From Pseudoneurospora amorphoporcata (lineage: Eukaryota; Ascomycota; Sordariomycetes; Sordariales; Sordariaceae), in NCBI GenBank assembly GCA_033297205.1, contig MU859106.1:1-64000 (forward strand): DNA of 64,000 nucleotides, given 5' to 3'. The notes under the pieces were generated by a model that worked only from the letters and a program-made list of their open reading frames with translations, was not told the DNA's origin and searched no databases. A program made the translations under genes and the position numbers. Shown here in pieces: positions 32,801-44,555 of the stretch (the first letter of the stretch is position 1; each line of letters begins with the position of its first letter).

Positions 32801-33649
32801 TGATCGGGTGTCGTTTACGGAAACGGAGCGTACCATGTTGCTGATTTTTTCTGATGTTGAGCTGATTAGCGCTACCGAGCATTCACGCCAGGAAAGGTTG
32901 TTTTCCCTTACCGATATCCAGCACGTTTCCGCCACGGCTGGTGTCCAAATGCAATGGCGCGTCACATGTTGGGCAGTATTGAGACTCAAACTCGCGGATG
33001 AACTCGTAAAAGCAAGCCTCGTGTGACACATGGGTACACGAGAATTGTAATATCCTCTCGCCCTGCAGGGTATGCTCCAGCGGCTCCTCACAAACAGCAC
33101 ACTCGCTTCCAACAAACGTGCGCTCCCGGCGTCCCCGACTCCCGTTAGTGTTCATTCTGTTGCTCTTTCGCGTGTGAGAAGGTGAAGTAGGTGTAACTGG
33201 TGAGTAGTGTGATTGCGCGCCTAAGTGTCCGTTTGGGATCGGGCAGTCTGTTAGGCGAAGCCTAAGTTAGCAGCCATGTCAACTGAAGGCCATCCATGGT
33301 ACCTAAGAGTCCTTGCTCCCGAGACACCAGAGCTAGATTGCGGTAAGGGAAGGGAGAGAGAAGAGAGGGATGGCCGGTCTGAGACTCAACCATAAGAACA
33401 TGACCTACCTCTCTCGGGATATGACGCCGCGTGATATTGTCTTGCAGGAGCGCCGGAGTGGTTGTTGTAGGAATGGTTGGGCCGGTCAAAGTCTGATCTC
33501 CGCGAGCTGCCGCTTGCAGAGGGAATGGATGTTGAAGAGGGCCCAAGCAGGCCAAGGTCTTGCAATGTCGACGCCTGATGGTCGTGTGGCCGCCTGTTTT
33601 GCTGCTCCTTGGCGTGGCCCTTATGCTTGCTGTGCAATCTGCTGAACAT
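29831..33649 (-). CDS. RING-PH-vWA scaffold protein, Far1/Ste5-like
   Basis: Five exons, 33649-33409, 33247-32912, 32850-32136, 32073-31126 and 31058-29831, give 1155 residues; introns are 161, 61, 62 and 67 bp and all restore frame. Residues about 130-176 are a RING-H2 (CAVCEEPL, CTHVSHEAC, CPTC). After a disordered Ser/Pro linker, residues about 431-570 form a PH-like domain (GKLRLYGTLRVG, CFLFAEMLICVK, LKLWQQALLDL). Residues about 615-790 are a von Willebrand A fold (VDVVVVVPISASMQG, DRMGLVTFGSSGG, ATIMLISDASTSDADSV). RING-PH-vWA in this order is the architecture of the yeast pheromone-pathway scaffolds Far1 and Ste5, and filamentous ascomycetes are reported to keep a Far1-type member. It may link G-beta-gamma to the mating/fusion MAPK module and to polarity. 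The first MIDAS Asp is replaced by Pro. Confidence 0.85.
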
Positions 33650-36600
33650 GTGGAAGACGGTTTTCGACGACCGAAGTGACGTCGAATGTTGGCTGAGCTA
33701 ATATGCGGCCGCGGCGGGGTGTTTGGGGGGTAAGTTTGGCCTGCAGCCGAACAGTTCTAAGGTGTTTGGCCTTTTCTGCTGGGATCTCCTTCAAAAAGAC
33801 TGGCGATCGGAAATCGACTAAAGTCTTCTTTCCCCCTTCGTTGCTTGTCGCCCTTGGACAGGCTGCACGAAGTCACAAACGCTTGGGTCAAGCCTTGGGG
33901 GGTTCGTATCAACAACTTAATGTAGAAACAGTCCCAGTGATGGCGGCCAGCGCATGGCTGTTGGGAACAAAGCTGATTGAAAAGCAGAGACTCCCGTCCT
34001 ACCCTCTTTCCTTCTCTGTTTCTCTCTTTCGAAGTTGAGGACCAACCAATATGGGAGCCGTGTTAATCAAACCTCCAAGCTGTAGTTGTCGATGCGAAGC
34101 CTTGGCTGATGTGTTTGCTGTCCTCAACGGTCCAGTTCCTCACCACACGGGCTCGTGGTTGTTAGCCTCGCAGAGCGCCTACACGGAATACAGTGAGAAA
34201 GCCGCAAAGTCTGTCCAACACCAATGCCGATTCGTCCAAGACTCCTCCAGCGACTCTAAGACCAAGACCCGAGGCTTAATATAGTATCACGGCCACCTAA
34301 CCCGTAGAACCGCAAGAAAACAATTGTTCGAGATATGTTGTTTTTTGTTGGTTGGTTGCGCCAAAAACCGGTCGTCTATAGAAGAATATGATCGGCGGAT
34401 TGGCGAGCGAAAAGCTTCCGTTGAGCAGCTACGTAGGTGGCAGGGAATCGAGGATATCGCTGAAGTCGTCGACTGCTCTGGTTGCTCGGCACCGGCTTGG
34501 GTGTTTCCTGTTTCCTTTTCCTCGTTCCACACTCCGGTACGGGTCGGTTCGACTTCTGCGGTTCTGCAGGTGCCTGCTCGATGCAGCAGTATGGCGCGCG
34601 CAAGGGCTGGATGATTGGCTCTTGACCGGGTTGAAGTGTCTCTTGAGGTCAAGATGCGGCGGCGCGGTACTTTATTCGGCCAACGTCAACTTGTTTGTAC
34701 ACACTAGAGAGACGTGTGTGCAGTAGGAAAAGGAAGGGTCGTGACACCACCACCAACAAAAGGGCGGCTTTCTAGAAGACAAACTGAATGGGCGGCTAGA
34801 GATGGACGTGACAAGACAGGCAGCGGACTGGAGGAAAAGGGACAATCGGGGCTCCAGTAGACTTTAACGTGCCGGGCGGTTCGCATCGCACAGAACCACC
34901 CAGGCAGGTCTAGCAGCACGCCAGCATGCTGCTCCTCGCTTCTGCATCACGCAAGCTGGGGGAGGGCGGACCCATAGACACATGGGAGCGATCGGGGGCG
35001 TCCCGCTCTAGGGGGAACCAAGACTCCCAAGGGAACCTCTCGCGGGCTGTGATGGGCCACCGGTCGCCTGGGTCAGTGGGTTTGTCCAAGTCCGGGACAT
35101 CTCTGTCTTGGGTCCTCCAATCGTCTCTTGGACGCCGCGCTCCCAGTTCTGACCCTGTTCCTTGTATCGTTACTCTGATAGTGGAGTTGACCGGGTCAAG
35201 CGTGCGCTAAGGAGGACCTGCAGCAAAGGACATTTTCCGCTGCCCTCCGCTGCCCACCGCGCGGGCGAACTCTTTTCGGAGTGGTGAACCAAGCAATCCA
35301 CCATCCAGGGGCATCAGGGGTTGATGAGAGCAGATGACGGTACGCTACACAATACGTTGCTTATGTTGCGCCTCGTATAATCTCTTTTTGTTTGCAATTT
35401 TCTCTTCTTTCGTCGAGGCTTCGGTATTTGCTCTGGAGACTTGCAAAGCCTCCTGTTCAAGGGGACGATGAGCAAGGCAATGGCGAACTGATCGTCGGCA
35501 CTGCCATGACGAATTTCGATTTTCAGGGCTTGATATATCATGGCTAACGTCTGTTCTTAGCATCCGGCCAACCTCCGTGTTGTGAGACCACCCAGAAGCA
35601 TGTTAGTAGGCGGATGAGGGTGAGACGGGAAGGGCCGTGGGCCGTCCAACCAACACATAGGTTCTGAGGTCCAAAACCCGAATTCTTTGTGATGCGACGT
35701 ATCTTGATCACTATTGGTTGAGGCGTATAGGATATTAAGAAAGAACACCACCCGGCCGTCTACGTGTTCGCCGTTAGAGTAACGAAGCGTTCATGTCCAC
35801 AACCGCGGACCTGGCTACCGAAGCTTTGCAAGGCTGAAGGATCAAGTCAAGTCGAGGCGTCTTCTTCGGGGCAGACGAATAGAGTTGGGAGCAGGGGGGC
35901 TTGAGGGGCAGGTCAAACCCGAAACTCTAGAGGCATCCTTGGTGTCGTTGCCAGCACGTGGCGGTGCCATACATAGAAATCCAGCGCAAATCGGTGTCGC
36001 GGATGCTTCCAGGAGTGTTCCAGATTCTCTAATAACAGGCCCGACTTCCTGGTAAAAGTCTACTTGTTCCTCCGATCTTCCCTGGCCAGCACCTCATCGC
36101 CCCCACCTGTTGCTGGGCTTCTGGGTCTGTGAAGCTGTCGGCATCTTGAGGGCCGGAGATTGGCAGAACCCGAGGAGGCCTGGGAGAGCTTCTTTGATCT
36201 CCAGTCTTGGTCAGGAGTTCCTTGCTCTGGAAGGTATTGGGGGAATATGGTGCTAAAAGAGCTTCTTGAAGCGTACTAGCGACGATCTGCTTAATACCCT
36301 TGACACCGTTGAGACGGCCTTTCCGTGTGGCCTGGTCGAGCTGGAGATAATTTGGGTGCGGAGTGAGGAAGGTATTGAATCCGATTCCCACTTTTTCGTC
36401 TAGTGCGGGGTTGATGCCATGGTCAATGATAGGTAGGAATGAGAAATGGTCTGGTGAAAGACGGAAAGGAAAGTTGGACAAAACTTGTTGACTTCTTTGT
36501 CTGCCTGGATGCCGCGGCTAATTGCGGTTACCCCTAGTTGTCAGTGCTTGAATTGAAATTTCTTCATCCTCCACCGGCGCCTGCCCTACAACTATCAAAA

Positions 36601-39460
36601 GATTGAACACGAAATATTCTCAGCTGTTCCTTCCAAGCTCATGGCAATGATGATATCGCACCTTCCGAACGGCATAACTTGTTGGAAATTAGGAGTGGGG
36701 GCCTGTATATAAGTGGGCCCAGTGGGGCCCTGTGCTCGTTCGATCCATTTCTCTCTGCTGAGTGGGCGGCATGAGATGATCGAGGGGCACAGCTCACTTC
36801 CACTTTCAAGATTCAGCAGTTTCAATAATTTCTAAGCTTGGAAAGAGGAAAAAGCCCGGGATCTCAAAAGAGCAGTCATCATCAACCTCCAATATTGTTG
36901 AACATACCTCCACATCTAAGAGCAAACTACCACCTCATCCAGACAACACTGACAAACGGGAATCGATAGCTTCCGCCAGTCACTGCTCTCGCCTGTCCTG
37001 CTGTACAAAATACAGGTGTACAAGCCGAGCATTTATACCCCGACTCCTGACTTCATATCCGCCATTTGCAAGGTAAAATGAAGCTCTTCAGGGTGAAAAA
37101 GATAAAGTGGTCCCAGGTCTGTGATCTCGTGCGTCTGATTGCAACATCGAGACCGCCAGTGTTCACCGAATCCTTGCGACTGACCGAACCCGCATATTGT
37201 CTGCACCCGCCGGATATATAGTGTAGCAACGGTGATGAGAAAAACCAAGCGCGGCCATATAAGCGATTGCTACCTAGGATGGCTTTTCCAACGGTCCAAT
37301 ACAACACCACTAACAAACTCGGAACGGGCAGGTATACTCGCGCCCGCGAATCTGGTTGGTCAGTCATGTGGCCGTGCGCTCCGTGATCAATTGCGATGGC
37401 CATCAAGTCCAGAGGCCGTTCGTCGGCGAGGTCGGCACTGCGGCTGGACGGCAGCGGCGGCGAGACAAAATGCTTAAAATCATACAGGTTGCTATGATAT
37501 CAGACACATAATTCGCTTTCACCAGGTCAGGCGGGACCCTTTCAGCCTTCTTGGGGCAAGGCGGCTCGAGTCTGTGATTAGTTCGGCATTCGCTATTATC
37601 CCACCGGTTCATGGGAATTGCCTCCCATCCCCGGGTTTCACCTGCCAAGGAAGAGACGAGCAAATCGGCATCCCATCCCGCAGATTTTATTGCAGATGGG
37701 CGTGACGACGCCGCAAAAAAACATCGCGGCTCGCAGGGGTCCAAGCGTTGAAAGATGCGAACGCTGGTTCGTCTGGGATTCTGGGGGAGACGAGGACGTC
37801 GCTGGTCTGAAGCTGAACCGAATCTCGAATGGGGTGTGTCCCAGTTGCTTTGGGAATCTCTTCCCCTGCCTCGCTTACGTTTCAACTCCTTTTCAGAATC
37901 CCAAACACATTCGCGGTATATAGCACACATGGGACACGGCCGATGAAGCTTTTTTTCAGCGACACTTCTACCGGTACACTACCATAGTAGCTAGCCTCAT
38001 GGTGGCGGACCGCTGTGATGTGATGGCCAAACCGCAACACCCATGGGGACCAAGAGAAAAAGCGATGATAAATGCCGGCGTCCGAGCGAGCTGGCTCGTG
38101 AGCTCCCGCCGTTCCCGCTTCAAGATGGCCTCTCAAATCCCCCCCGCATTTTCCAGCATCAGCTTTGAAGGATTCCGTTCCATGGCGGCGGGTGAACTGC
38201 TGCCAGGGGTTGCTTGGTGGTCAAGTTGATCGTCTATATCTTGCTTCACACCACCATGCTATTTAGGGCCCCGCAACATCATCACCAAAGCCACCCCATC
38301 GACTACATCATCATCATCATCATGGAGGCCGTGCGCAAGCCTGGTGATGTGGCATGTGAACATCAAAACCGGTATCATGATTCTTGGAATATTGACTTCT
38401 TTGATCAATTCATCTTGGATCCCCCGGCCTCCAGTAAAAGACATTGCAGAGTCGTAATGCAGACGCAATGACCTTATATTTACACACAGACGCAGCTCAA
38501 CAGCGAACGAGCCAACGATAGCCGCGCTGACCGAGATCCTTTTGGGTCGTGTTCTATGCAGGAAACATTTCTCTCACCGTCTCCTCAGGCCGATAATCGG
38601 CATACTGTACCAGGTGGCATAGCAATAGAGTCATGTTGAACCACTAGGCTTTGACAGCTTGGGAGATGGAGTGGCCGCTTGATAGGCCTCGGCGATATCC
38701 CCTCGTCTGGCGATGTCCGTAGTACGTACGGTCATACAGGCAAAACTGCAATGGTTTTGTTCAATAACTTTGTCAAAAGCTGAACATATACTATCGACCT
38801 GTCTTCGCAGCATGGGAAAGAAGTCTTCTGACACGAGGCGGCTTGAATGGCTCAAACTAGAAGAGACTAAACTAAGAAATGCACGGAAGAGACTTCGAGG
38901 ACGGAGTGATGTCTAGACAGATATCGAGACACTCGTCCGTTTCCCACGCTATACGTGCATTTCTTCCTTCAACATACGCATTGTCATTCCTCTCAATCCG
39001 TCTGCTTTGAATATCAATTAAAGAGCGTCCCTAAATGTCCTGAACCATTCATTGTCGTTCAGATGACTCCCATATATCACGTCCAAGAAAGGGAAAGTGC
39101 CAAGTTACTTGGTGGCCAGTTTGGTCCTAAGCCATGGATCATCGGACGGCCTGATGGGAAATGCGTCGACTGACGAGTTTAATATAAAACTGAGCACCAG
39201 GAATTCCAAGCCCTTATCGACAAACCGACAAGGACACTTCTATGCTCTATCGTCAGACTCGCATTTTCCCCTTCCACGCACACATACACACACACACCCC
39301 CCGATCAGACAAAATGGCAAGGGCAGACAAAGATATTTGCCAGACCGAAAATTTGGGTATTACTTTGAGTACATGGGGCTGTCTATATCAACATTTCATT
39401 TCACAAGCCGCAGTATCTGTCCCTTTGGCTCAATTACACGTTTTCCGCTCTTCTAACAGA
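33650..39460. other. 5.8-kb region without a convincing gene
   Basis: The longest gap in the window, upstream of the Far1-like gene and downstream of CCT8. ORFs are short (the longest is about 175 codons), overlap on both strands, and show no domain, signal peptide or splice structure I can support. The ORF at 36029-36481 (minus, 150 codons) is the most protein-like. A TATATAA near 36703 (plus) has no ORF downstream. Simple repeats include CAT units near 38306-38325 and CA units near 39278-39300. It may hold a long promoter/5' UTR or non-coding RNA. Confidence 0.4.
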
Positions 39461-41354
39461 TCAGTCTTCATCCCAGTTAGGGTTGGGACCGGGAGGCTTG
39501 GGACCACCGGCCTGTCTGGCGACGATAATCTGATCGACAGAAAGAACCGTCCTGGCAGCCTCGGTGGCAAGCTTGATAGCCCACTGCTTGGTTACGAGGA
39601 GATCGAGAATACCCTCCTTCACGGCATCACGGGTACCGGAGTTGTCGTTGTTCTGTAAAATTGTGAGTCACTGCTAGAGATCGGGTAAATACACGGATAA
39701 GACATACCTCGATATCCACACCCGTCGACCAAGTGTCCTTCTTCTGATGGGCGGCATAGAGCCTGCTGAGCACCTCGGTGGCATCCAGACCAGCGCTCTC
39801 CGCCAATATCCTAGGAACGACCTCGAACGCCTCACCGTACTTCTTGATTGAGTACTGCGCAAGACCCGGGGTCTTCTCGCCAATAGCCTGTATCCTTTCG
39901 ACGAGCTGGACCTCAGTGGCGCCGGCGCCAGGGACCAAGCGAGCATCCTTTGTGATAGCCTTGACGACGTTGACACCGTCATCGACGGCACGCTCAACAT
40001 CGTCGAGGTGGTTCTGAGTAGCGCCCCGAAGGACGATGGTTGCTGTCCTTGTGACCTCATCCTCTTGTCTGAACACGGTAACGCGGTCGCCGCCAATCTC
40101 CATAGTCTCCACAACGTCGATGCTACCCATCTCGTCGGGCATGGGCGCACCCAGACGGGCCAGGGGAGTGGCACCGACGACTCTGCATACGCGTCTGAGC
40201 TCGAACTTGGAAAGAATCTTGATGACCAAAATGCCGTATCGGTTAAGGTAGTGCATCGCCAGCTCGCCGACTGTGGAACCGGCAACGACGACTCTGAGAC
40301 CGGAGTTGTAGAGCTCCTTGACGATTGTCTCGAGCTGGTTCTCCTCTCCCTTTGTGAAGTCGAGCATCTCCTGGGCGTTGTGTAGTAGGACAGTGCCCTT
40401 GGTCTCGGTCTGGCTGATATCGATGGGGCAGGTGTAGACACCGACCTTGGCCTTCTGAACCTTCTTGACGGTGCCGTTGGGCTCCTTGGGGAAAACCATG
40501 CCCTTGACGACACGGCTCTGGTTGAGGCTGCCACCCATGATCTTGACGACGCGGACGTTGTCGACGTTGAAGTTGGCGGGGTTCTTGGGGAGGACGGCAA
40601 GGATAGCCTCGGCGACCAGGTCGGCAAGGAAGTCCTCGTTGCCGTTCTGCTTGCTGGCAATAACGGTGCGGATGGCCTTGCTCAAGCCGGCCTGCGACCG
40701 CAAGTCCTCCACCTTGTCGACAACAAGCTCCTCCAGGGTATCCAGGGCAATCTTCTGGGCGCGCTCGTAGCCGGTGACAATGTCGGAAGTCTTGAGACCC
40801 ATGCGCAAGAGGTCCTCGGCCTTCTTCAGGAGCTCACCGGCAAGGACGATGACAAGGTTGGTAGCATCGCCCATCTCGGATTCTTGTTGTTGACTGGCCA
40901 TGACCAGAAGCTTAGCGGCAGGGTGAACGACATCGAGCTCGCGGAGAATGGTAGCGGCGTCGGAGGTCAGGATCATCTTCTGGAGATGGTTGATGACGAT
41001 CTTGTTACGACCAAAGGGACCAAGGGAGGTCTGGACAGTCGAGGAGATGGCCCTGCAGGCATCGATGTTGCGAAGAACGGCGCCATCCTCGGAATCGTAG
41101 CTGTTGGTGTTGGGACATGGTTAGAACTTGGGTTCTGTCTCTGTGTTGTGTTTATGTGTGTGAAGTTCATGGATCATGAACCCCCTTGGGACCGCAGAGG
41201 CGCAAGCAAGCAAGCCATGGAGGGGAGTTTGGCGGGGTAGGACTTGACATGATGCAACAAGCAAACTCAGGGGAATAAAAAGGGACAAAACCTACTTGTT
41301 GTAGCCGCCTTTGAACAGGCCAGCGTTCGGGGCGTTGGGGATATTCAAAGACAT
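39461..41354 (-). CDS. cct8: T-complex protein 1 subunit theta (CCT8)
   Basis: Exons 41354-41296, 41100-39708 and 39652-39461 encode 547 residues, the usual CCT8 length. Intron 1 (195 bp) and intron 2 (55 bp) have GTAGGT and GTATGT donors. The start MSLNIPNAPNAGLFKGGY, the apical KIMGGSLNQSRVVKGMVFPK block, the DARLVPGAGATEVQL motif and the C-terminal IIVARQAGGP identify the theta subunit. It is one of eight paralogues in the cytosolic chaperonin that folds actin, tubulin and WD-repeat proteins. The phosphate-binding loop reads GDATN instead of the usual GDGTN. The gene is divergent from the Nhp10-like gene, with about 780 bp between start codons. Confidence 0.96.
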
Positions 41355-42132
41355 GGTGGGCTTCGATTCTGGTGTTTCTCCTGAATCTTGGTTGTTTGGT
41401 CGGGCTTCCTCTGTCTTGCGGTGTCTTCGCTGGCCATGGCCAAATGCCAAATGGACCCTCCTCAGGAGCTCCCCCAGCGGTGCGGGGCCCACAAAAAAAG
41501 TCGATGAAGCGGATAGAAGCCAGCAGTGGCGGGTTGGCGGCAGGCAACAGTTGGCATAAGCGGATAGTCTACCTCTAGACTTCTCGTCCACGTTCACCAC
41601 AGCAAACTTGTTGCACCAGATACCTAAGTTTAATGCTATCCGCTTATTCCAAAACGTCCCTTGATCTCGCGACCAAGAAGCGTCGACTTTCAGAGGAGCA
41701 CCCAGGAAAGCAGCTGGGACCTCCAGCTTTTGGAGAGGTCTGTGGGACACCGGAAATAGTGGACCTGTAACTGTACTTGGGTACATCGCGGTACGTGGAC
41801 AGGGCGTTTTGTCGTTTCGTGACTTTCAGGTGGCATTGATTGCACTGACTTTCCATTGTCAACCTCATCCATTCACTTCCATGTTGTTTCTCTCCGTCCC
41901 AACTTCAACCTTCAATTCCATTCTCACCGCCCGACAGACAGTGCATGACTTTTAAAAGCAGCAGGTGGCCGGCCATTTTCACGCTCCAGTCCCTTTTATC
42001 CCTTCCGCCAACAAGAAGTCGCCTCGCCTTTTCTTCCCCGTTCGTCATTCTCGTAACGACTCACGATCGCAAACACGAGCAACTCCACTATTAATCATTA
42101 ATTCACCACCACGGTAGAACTACTCCAACAAT
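41355..42132. promoter_or_regulatory. bidirectional promoter between CCT8 and the Nhp10-like gene
   Basis: 778 bp between two divergent start codons, so both promoters must lie here or extend into neighbours. I see no clean TATA box or canonical heat-shock element array. Confidence 0.45.
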
Positions 42133-43558
42133 AATGGCGCCAGGTAAGTCCAGGTTAACCCAAACTCCAAAACACGTTCCCACATCTCCATATTCCTGCC
42201 CTGTCCACCTCCATCCGTTTTTCCCTTTGAACCCTTGCCTTGCAATTGCGCTTTGATTCAGTTGCGAATCCCTTCTCTCTTCTCCATCATTCCCCGTCAT
42301 GTCTTCCTCCATCATCCTCAAAATGAAGAAAAAGGTTACTGACCCTTCTTCCCATCGCCCCCTATCAGCGAGCTCAGTTCCGCCCATGCTGCCTCCCTCG
42401 GTCGAGGAGGCCTACCGCAGGAAGTGCATCCAGCTGAAGCAACGCACTAACGAGGTCGAGGAGGCCAACGATGCCGCTCGCCTGCGTCTGGCCCGGCTGA
42501 AGCGCCAGGTCGAGAAGATGAGGCTGGAGCGGGCGTTCCTTCTTGAGCAGCTGGCCAAGAGGACGAGCACTAACGTGGAGGACTCTGACGGCAGCCCCAG
42601 CCCGCCGCCCACAGTACGTGACGCCATATCATCACCCCCAGGATCACCTCTAAATCCGGGCGGACATACTCGCCATCATCAACATCATCATACACCCTTT
42701 CATCACGCACGCACAGGTCGGATCGGTAAGCTGACAGCAGCCGTGCAGCCAAAGGAGAAGCCCTTGCGCATCAAGCGTGGTCATCGCAAGCCCTCTGCCA
42801 TGCCCAACCTCGACCTGCCTAGTGGTACCGCGGGCGCTACCTTTATCAACCAGAACCTCCAGACGCAGTCGCCGAGTTCCGACGCCTTCTCGGCACCCCA
42901 TGCGACCAACGGTCTGCACAAGGGTACCTTCAGGCCCCTCAAGCCGAGCAGCGCGTTCGAGCTCTACTGCGACGACAAGCGCGCCGCGTCGAAAGAGAAG
43001 GCAGCTGCAAAGGCGGCCAGCAAGGAAGCCGCCGAAGGGTCCGGCAGCCCCGAGGACGAGAACGAGAACGATAAAGACAACGAGAACAACGGCGACAACA
43101 CCGATGTCGAAGAAGAGACGTTGTCGCGCGAGTGGAAAGATCTCCCCGAAGACCGCAGGAAAGAGTTCGAAGACCGAGCCGATCGGGACGCGGAGCGATA
43201 CAAGAAGGAGAAGGACGCCTACGATGAGGCCAAGGCCAAGGCGGAGGAAGAAGAGGTGGCGGCGGAGAAGGCTGCAGCGGCAGCATCAGCAGAAGCAGAG
43301 GCAACGGACAAGCCCCGTGGCTCGACAAGCGATACCGGCAACAAGACGGATGATGCCGAAGGTGCCGCGACGGCCGAGGAGATGGACGTTGATCGCGATG
43401 CCGACGCCGAGACTACCGATGAGAGGAAAGCCAGCAGCAGTAGCGCCAAGGCCGCCGCCGAGGAGGCAACGGACACGCCGCGGGCGACACAGGAGGACGT
43501 TCAGATGGGCAATAACGACACCGACGACCAGGAGACAAAAACCGAGCAGACGCAATAG
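42133..43558 (+). CDS. HMG-box protein, Nhp10/INO80-subunit-like
   Basis: Exons 42133-42142, 42369-42613 and 42749-43558 encode 354 residues. The first exon holds only ATGGCGCCAG. Intron 1 is 226 bp. Intron 2 (135 bp, GTACGT donor, GTGCAG acceptor) is a multiple of three without stops, so a retained form would read through. Residues about 10-65 are a coiled coil (EEAYRRKCIQLKQRTNEVEE, RLARLKRQVEKMRLERAFLL) like that in fungal Nhp10-type INO80 subunits. An HMG box spans about 146-245 (RPLKPSSAFELYCDD ... SREWKDLPEDRRKEFEDRA), interrupted after its first helix by a roughly 45-residue Ala/Lys then Asp/Glu/Asn-rich insert. The C-terminus is an acidic Ala/Glu tail. It likely binds DNA or nucleosomes in chromatin remodelling; INO80 membership is inferred. 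Confidence 0.8.
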
Positions 43559-44555
43559 GGGAAGCGCACTCGGAAGCGTCGAACCCCGAAGCGTTACTTG
43601 TCATAGAACGCAGAGAACATCCGTCCGGAGACTGACATTGGCGGGTTATTGTCTTTTACAATTCATCGATGGCTTGGGGGATGTTGTATCATAGATTTCC
43701 TTATTTTTTTTCTTTTGTCACAGCTTCACTTTGGCTTAGCGATACAGGTTTTACGCTTCTTTGGGCAGGGGCAGGATAGGGTCGCGGTTGCGGAAAAAAT
43801 ACAATGTCTTTTTCTTACCCATCAGACAATCAATTTGAGTACATCTTCCTGTAGTTGCTCCAGAAGACCAAGGGGGGCTTCATTGCATAGCGTACCCAAC
43901 ACAATATGAAACTGTTATGTATAGAGATTTGAGTTGAATTCACTTGTCATCTCATATTCGGGTTGAGTGTCCACGGACGATGTGAACTGGTTCGTGAAGA
44001 CTACGAGACATCCGCTAATGTGGTCATTCCGCTATCTGAGGTAAGCCTGACACTAAAGTACACAAACAGAACAAAATTACTTGAGCTGGGTACATATCCG
44101 TAAACCGATCCTACAGTATAAACCACTATGGATATTGCAGTGATCCTTGCAAGATCCATCCTTGATCTCCAATAAACACCAGTGCTCCCGGCTTGAGACT
44201 CAAAGCTTGAGCCGGCGGCAGAGCGAGCAACAGTATTTTCATGAACCCGGCTGGAGATCCGCATCAGGGCGGTCTGTAGGAGATATTCACGCGTCTCCCG
44301 GCATCGCCTCTATCATCATCCTCGATCATACATCCATACGAGAGGCCGTTGGCTTACTCCTCTGGGAACACCACGCGCGCCGCGTACTCCTCCAATTTCC
44401 GAAATTGGCCGGCACATTACCTAGTTGATATCCCACGGCCTCATCTGAGTCCCGTCTCAAACTAGTTCCCATCTGAAGAGCAATTTGAACAAAACACAAG
44501 TCAGGATGACAGCCCATACAAAAAGGAGCTCATCCTAGAGATCCCGATAATCATC
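43559..44555. other. convergent intergenic region
   Basis: Holds the 3' ends of the plus-strand HMG-box gene and the minus-strand PARN-like gene. No supported gene. Confidence 0.5.

Noticed and set aside
36029..36481. 150-codon minus-strand ORF
   Set aside because: Looks mildly protein-like, but there is no family resemblance, splice structure or domain; recorded only as part of the gene-poor block.
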